Shown here piece by piece: positions 6,658-9,547 of a stretch of DNA of 9,547 bases. Every line of letters starts with the position of its first letter. Positions within the stretch are counted from its first letter, which is position 1. The stretch comes from Bacteroidales bacterium UBA1458. GTDB taxonomy: Bacteria; Bacteroidota; Bacteroidia; Bacteroidales; VadinHA17. Under the pieces are notes generated by a model. It saw only the letters and a list, made by a program, of their open reading frames with translations, ran no database searches and had not been told where the DNA came from. Location of the stretch: NCBI GenBank assembly GCA_002325785.1, contig DCSU01000028.1:33540-43086 (forward strand), given 5' to 3'. The translations under genes were made by a program, and so were the position numbers.

Positions 6658-7572
6658 TCAGCCTATATCATAAGTAGCCCCTTCGATGGCGGCTTCAGCT
6701 GCCGGAAATACCTGGCGGGCCTCTTCCTCGAGTATCGCCGGTGATTTATACCGGGCGGAGAAATGACCCAGAATCAGTCTGCCTGCTCCGGCGTCGAGGG
6801 CCACGGTGGCTGCATGCCTTGCCGTGGAATGGCCGGTTCTGGCAGCCAGCGCCTCACTCTCGTCACTGAAGGTGGCCTCATGATAAAGCAGGTCCACTCC
6901 CCTGACATATGTTGCTAGCTTCGGAAACCATCCGGTATCACTGCAAAAGGCGTAGGAGACCGGCTTTCGCGGCTTGAGCGTAACCTCAACGGCCATGATC
7001 ACTTCTCCACCCTCCCTGTTGACATCCTCTCCCTTCTTGAGCCTGGCTATCTCCGCAATGGTCAGGTTAAACTCCGCAATCTTATCACGGATTATATTCC
7101 GGTCAGGCGTCTTCTCCCGAAAGAGAAAGCCGTATGACTTCACCCTGTGTTTAAGGGGGAAGGAGAAGACCTCTACTCTCTTGTCATCAAGCACCGGCCT
7201 CAACGTTTTTCCTGAGAGGGTGTGGACAACCAGTTCATAGGCCAGGTTAATGTCAAAATCTTTAAGATGACGCGTTATAAGCTCTTCTGAGGGAGCAGGG
7301 GCATAAACATGCATGGGGGTCTTACGGCCCATAAGGTTAAATGTGGAAAGCAGCGGGTAGAGTCCGAAGAAATGGTCACCGTGGAGGTGACTTATGAATA
7401 TGTGGTTGATCCGGCCAAAACGAATCCGGTAGCGGCGCATCTGCATCTGTGTGCCCTCACCGCAGTCTATTAAATACAACCGCTCATGTACATTGAGTAC
7501 ATGAGCGGTTGGATATCGGTCTGAGGTGGGCAGAGCAGAGCTTGTGCCAAGTATGGTCAGCCTGAAGGCCAT
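6658..7572 (-). CDS. rnz: Ribonuclease Z (tRNA 3' endonuclease)
   Basis: RNase Z cuts the 3' trailer from precursor tRNAs just after the discriminator base. The protein has 304 residues, the usual length of the short form, and a metallo-beta-lactamase fold. It starts with 'LTILGTSSALPT', has the metal motif H62-L-H64-G-D66-H67, and further expected zinc ligands H141 ('LKHRV'), D212 ('CSDTG') and H270 ('LGHFSARY'), plus 'HEATF' and 'GHST' motifs typical of the family. The segment about 150-195 corresponds to the flexible region that carries extra helices in this family. The ATG at 7572 lies 14 bp after the STAS gene stop, so the two are probably co-transcribed. Codons for residues 21-32 form a perfect hairpin in the mRNA, listed separately. 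The enzyme looks complete and active. Confidence 0.95.
   Translation of the reverse strand: MAFRLTILGTSSALPTSDRYPTAHVLNVHERLYLIDCGEGTQMQMRRYRIRFGRINHIFISHLHGDHFFGLYPLLSTFNLMGRKTPMHVYAPAPSEELITRHLKDFDINLAYELVVHTLSGKTLRPVLDDKRVEVFSFPLKHRVKSYGFLFREKTPDRNIIRDKIAEFNLTIAEIARLKKGEDVNREGGEVIMAVEVTLKPRKPVSYAFCSDTGWFPKLATYVRGVDLLYHEATFSDESEALAARTGHSTARHAATVALDAGAGRLILGHFSARYKSPAILEEEARQVFPAAEAAIEGATYDIG
7477..7511. repeat. Perfect 15-bp inverted repeat (hairpin) within rnz
   Basis: CAACCGCTCATGTAC at 7477-7491 and its exact reverse complement GTACATGAGCGGTTG at 7497-7511 flank a 5-nt spacer. Pairing stops at 7476/7512. In rnz mRNA this is a 35-nt stem-loop at nucleotides 62-96 of the coding region, with a UCAAU loop, followed by UAUUU. 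It encodes the stretch from P21/T22 to L32, including the mirrored H24-V25 and V28-H29. The translated protein still fits the family here ('PT..V.N...LY.IDCGEGTQ'), so it is not an obvious assembly artefact. Confidence 0.85.
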
Positions 7573-7586
7573 GCCGCCACTGTTCC

Positions 7587-7925
7587 TCAGGAGATCAGCT
7601 TCTCAGCCTCCTCAGTATCAGCGGTTATGGACAGTACTGTATCAAGCTGAGAGATGGTAATAAGACGCTCTACAGCTTCATTGAGGCCGCAAAGGACGAA
7701 GGTCCCGCCTGCGTTCTTACAGAGCCTGTTAGCAACCAATATGGCACTGAGTCCTGAAGAATCGCAATACTGGCACCTCTTCAGATCAAGAATAATGTTC
7801 CTTTCTCCTTTACCAGAGATGAGCACCAACTCAGATTTAAGCGAGGGCGCTATATGCGTATCAAGCTTCTCAGTCTCAATGCTGATGACCGTACACTGGC
7901 TTTTGTTTTGGATATTGAAGTCCAT
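7587..7925 (-). CDS. STAS-domain protein, anti-sigma factor antagonist (SpoIIAA/RsbV-like)
   Basis: A single-domain STAS protein of 112 residues, with the STAS fold filling the whole chain. The conserved 'IILDLKRCQYCDSSGLSAIL' block (44-63) contains D55-S56-S57-G58-L59; S57 aligns with the serine that SpoIIAA/RsbV proteins have phosphorylated by their cognate anti-sigma kinase. In that family the unphosphorylated form binds the kinase and frees its partner. No RsbW/SpoIIAB-type kinase or PP2C phosphatase is nearby, so its partner and output are unknown. The gene lies 30 bp after rpsA and 14 bp before rnz, so it is probably transcribed with these translation and RNA-processing genes. The ATG at 7925 gives a standard family start. 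It could alternatively act in another STAS-based scaffold. Confidence 0.9.
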   Translation of the reverse strand: MDFNIQNKSQCTVISIETEKLDTHIAPSLKSELVLISGKGERNIILDLKRCQYCDSSGLSAILVANRLCKNAGGTFVLCGLNEAVERLITISQLDTVLSITADTEEAEKLIS

Positions 7926-7955
7926 GGCTGATTATTTTGGCAACTAAAAATAAGG

Positions 7956-9547
7956 TTATTTTTTCTTTTTACCTACACTTCTTGCCTCTTTTTCTTCCAT
8001 CTCATCCTTTAGAGCCTGTAGTCCGGTGATGTCACCAAGGGTGGTTTTTTCAAGACTCGACTTAAGTTTGCGGGCTGCCTTCTTGGTGTTATCAGACTCC
8101 GAACGCTTCGTGGCAGTGTCAGAACCCTTTCTCTCATCCTCAAAGACGCGGCTGTGAGACACAATGATCTTCTTCGCTCCCTTATTGAATTCGATGACCT
8201 TGAAGTTCAGCTTGTCTTCAACTGCTGCCGAGGTACCGTCCTCCTTAACAAGATGCTTGGGAGTGGCAAAACCTTCAACACCGTATGGCAGAGCAATGAT
8301 AGCGCCCTTGTCAAAGACCTCTATTACCGTACCCTCATGTATCGAATCTACAGTGAAGAGATCTTCAAACACATCCCACGGGTTCTCTTCAAGCTGCTTG
8401 TGTCCGAGGCTCAACCTTCTGTTATCCTTGTCAATCTCAAGGACCACGACATCAATCTCGGCATCTATTGCGGTGAACTCAGCCGGATGCTTGATCTTCT
8501 TGGTCCATGACAGATCAGATATATGTATCAGGCCGTCAACACCCTCTTCTATCTCAACGAATACGCCAAAGTTGGTGAAGTTGCGGACGCGTGCCTTGTG
8601 GCGCGAATTAAGGCTGTATTTCTGGTCGATATTCTGCCATGGATCAGCCTTGAGCTGTTTGATGCCGAGAGACATTTTGCGTTCCTCACGGTCAAGGGTG
8701 AGTATCACTGCATCAACCTCATCACCAACCTTCATGAACTCCTGAGCACTGCGGAGGTGCTGTGACCATGACATCTCTGATACATGGATAAGTCCTTCCA
8801 CACCGGCGGTTATCTCAACAAATGCGCCATAGTCAGCCATGACTACAACCTTGCCTTTGACCTGGTCTCCAACCTTGAGGGTCTCGCTGAGCGAATCCCA
8901 CGGATGGGGCGTCAGCTGCTTGAGGCCGAGGGCAATCCTCTTCTTGTCATCATCAAAGTCAAGGATCACTACATTGAGCTTCTGATCAAGCTGAACGATC
9001 TCCTCGGGATGGTTGACCCTGCCCCATGAGAGATCAGTGATGTGAATGAGTCCGTCAACACCGCCGAGATCAATAAATACACCATATGAAGTGATGTTCT
9101 TAACGGTTCCTTCAAGTACCTGGCCCTTCTCAAGCTTGGAGATGATCTCCTTCTTCTGTTGCTCAAGCTCGGCCTCGATGAGAGCCTTGTGCGACACAAC
9201 CACGTTCTTGAACTCCTGGTTGATCTTAACAACACGGAACTCCATGGTCTTACCCACGTATACGTCATAATCACGTATAGGTTTGACGTCAATCTGCGAT
9301 CCGGGCAGGAATGATTCGATGCCGAAGACATCGACAATCATACCGCCTTTGGTACGGCACTTGATGTACCCGGTGATAATCTCATTGTTCTCAAGGGCAG
9401 AGTTAACCCTGTCCCATGAGTTGTAAGCCCTGGCTTTCTTGTGTGAAAGAACCAGCTGACCTTTCTTGTCCTCCTGGCTCTCTACATATACCTCAACCGT
9501 GTCACCTACCTTCATATCGGGGTTATACCGGAATTCGTTAAGGCTGA
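7956..9547 (-). CDS. rpsA: 30S ribosomal protein S1 (5' partial)
   Basis: S1 binds single-stranded mRNA on the small ribosomal subunit and promotes initiation. The frame is open to the window end, with 'SLNEFRYNPD' preceding the Met at 9515, so the true start lies outside. Numbered from that Met, five S1 (OB-fold) domains are visible at about 45-111, 129-199, 215-285, 302-371 and 388-455, after the tail of an earlier one. Three central domains carry the classic 'GVDGLIHI..LSW' type motif, and successive domains are joined by a recurring 'LG.KQL...PW' linker (around 196-206, 283-293 and 370-380). The last domain is divergent ('GVEGFATPKHLV'). A charged Lys/Glu-rich tail of about 65 residues ends in KKKK. 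The total would be near the roughly 600 residues usual in Bacteroidota. The STAS gene follows after 30 bp. Confidence 0.96.
   Translation of the reverse strand, partial: SLNEFRYNPDMKVGDTVEVYVESQEDKKGQLVLSHKKARAYNSWDRVNSALENNEIITGYIKCRTKGGMIVDVFGIESFLPGSQIDVKPIRDYDVYVGKTMEFRVVKINQEFKNVVVSHKALIEAELEQQKKEIISKLEKGQVLEGTVKNITSYGVFIDLGGVDGLIHITDLSWGRVNHPEEIVQLDQKLNVVILDFDDDKKRIALGLKQLTPHPWDSLSETLKVGDQVKGKVVVMADYGAFVEITAGVEGLIHVSEMSWSQHLRSAQEFMKVGDEVDAVILTLDREERKMSLGIKQLKADPWQNIDQKYSLNSRHKARVRNFTNFGVFVEIEEGVDGLIHISDLSWTKKIKHPAEFTAIDAEIDVVVLEIDKDNRRLSLGHKQLEENPWDVFEDLFTVDSIHEGTVIEVFDKGAIIALPYGVEGFATPKHLVKEDGTSAAVEDKLNFKVIEFNKGAKKIIVSHSRVFEDERKGSDTATKRSESDNTKKAARKLKSSLEKTTLGDITGLQALKDEMEEKEARSVGKKKK

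Noticed and set aside
7946..7963. AAAAATAA-GG-TTATTTTT palindrome across the rpsA stop codon
   Set aside because: Considered as a terminator after rpsA. The stem is A/T only with a 2-nt spacer, so it is too weak, and the Lys-rich C-terminus plus A/T-rich gap explain it.
8164..8745. 193-residue + strand open frame antisense to rpsA
   Set aside because: The Ser/Thr-rich translation mirrors the S1 coding strand; no independent gene signal.

Overview
The window looks like a chromosomal segment from a member of the Bacteroidota, most likely Bacteroidales-like. The evidence is a GMP synthase that begins with the Bacteroidota-typical M/VQEKI sequence, a ribosomal protein S1 with the 'EFRYNPD' and 'EDKKGQLVLSHKKAR' style of that phylum, a Bacteroidota-type S41 processing peptidase, and promoters that fit the phylum's TTG-N19-TAnnTTTG pattern. 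Base composition is moderate and even. I see no insertion sequence, tRNA, rRNA, CRISPR or phage gene.

Layout from left to right. (1) The 3' end of a + strand ABC-2/ABCG-type transporter gene, cut by the window start. (2) A strong GC-rich hairpin between convergent genes, acting as a terminator. (3) A two-gene minus-strand unit, siaB-siaC, encoding a SiaB-family protein kinase and its SiaC-family (DUF1987) phospho-substrate, with a good Bacteroidota promoter in front. (4) A long minus-strand cluster, read from right to left: rpsA (5' end outside the window), a SpoIIAA-like STAS protein, rnz, guaA, an S41 C-terminal processing peptidase and a THUMP/RlmL-type RNA methyltransferase. Gaps in this cluster are short (30, 14, 61 and 32 bp, and one 4-bp ATGA overlap). 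It is probably mostly co-transcribed, with a possible internal promoter before guaA.

Most of the cluster is housekeeping: translation (S1), tRNA 3' maturation (RNase Z), GMP synthesis, envelope proteolysis and rRNA modification. The regulatory content is the SiaB/SiaC pair and the lone STAS protein, both of the partner-switching phospho-relay type. The usual partners (SiaA phosphatase and SiaD diguanylate cyclase; an RsbW/SpoIIAB kinase and a PP2C phosphatase) are not in view.

The most unexpected non-gene signal is a perfect 15-bp inverted repeat with a 5-nt loop inside the early coding region of rnz. I found no convincing entirely new system. The hairpin and the SiaBC pair deserve the closest second look. 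The largest gene-free stretch is about 143 bp.
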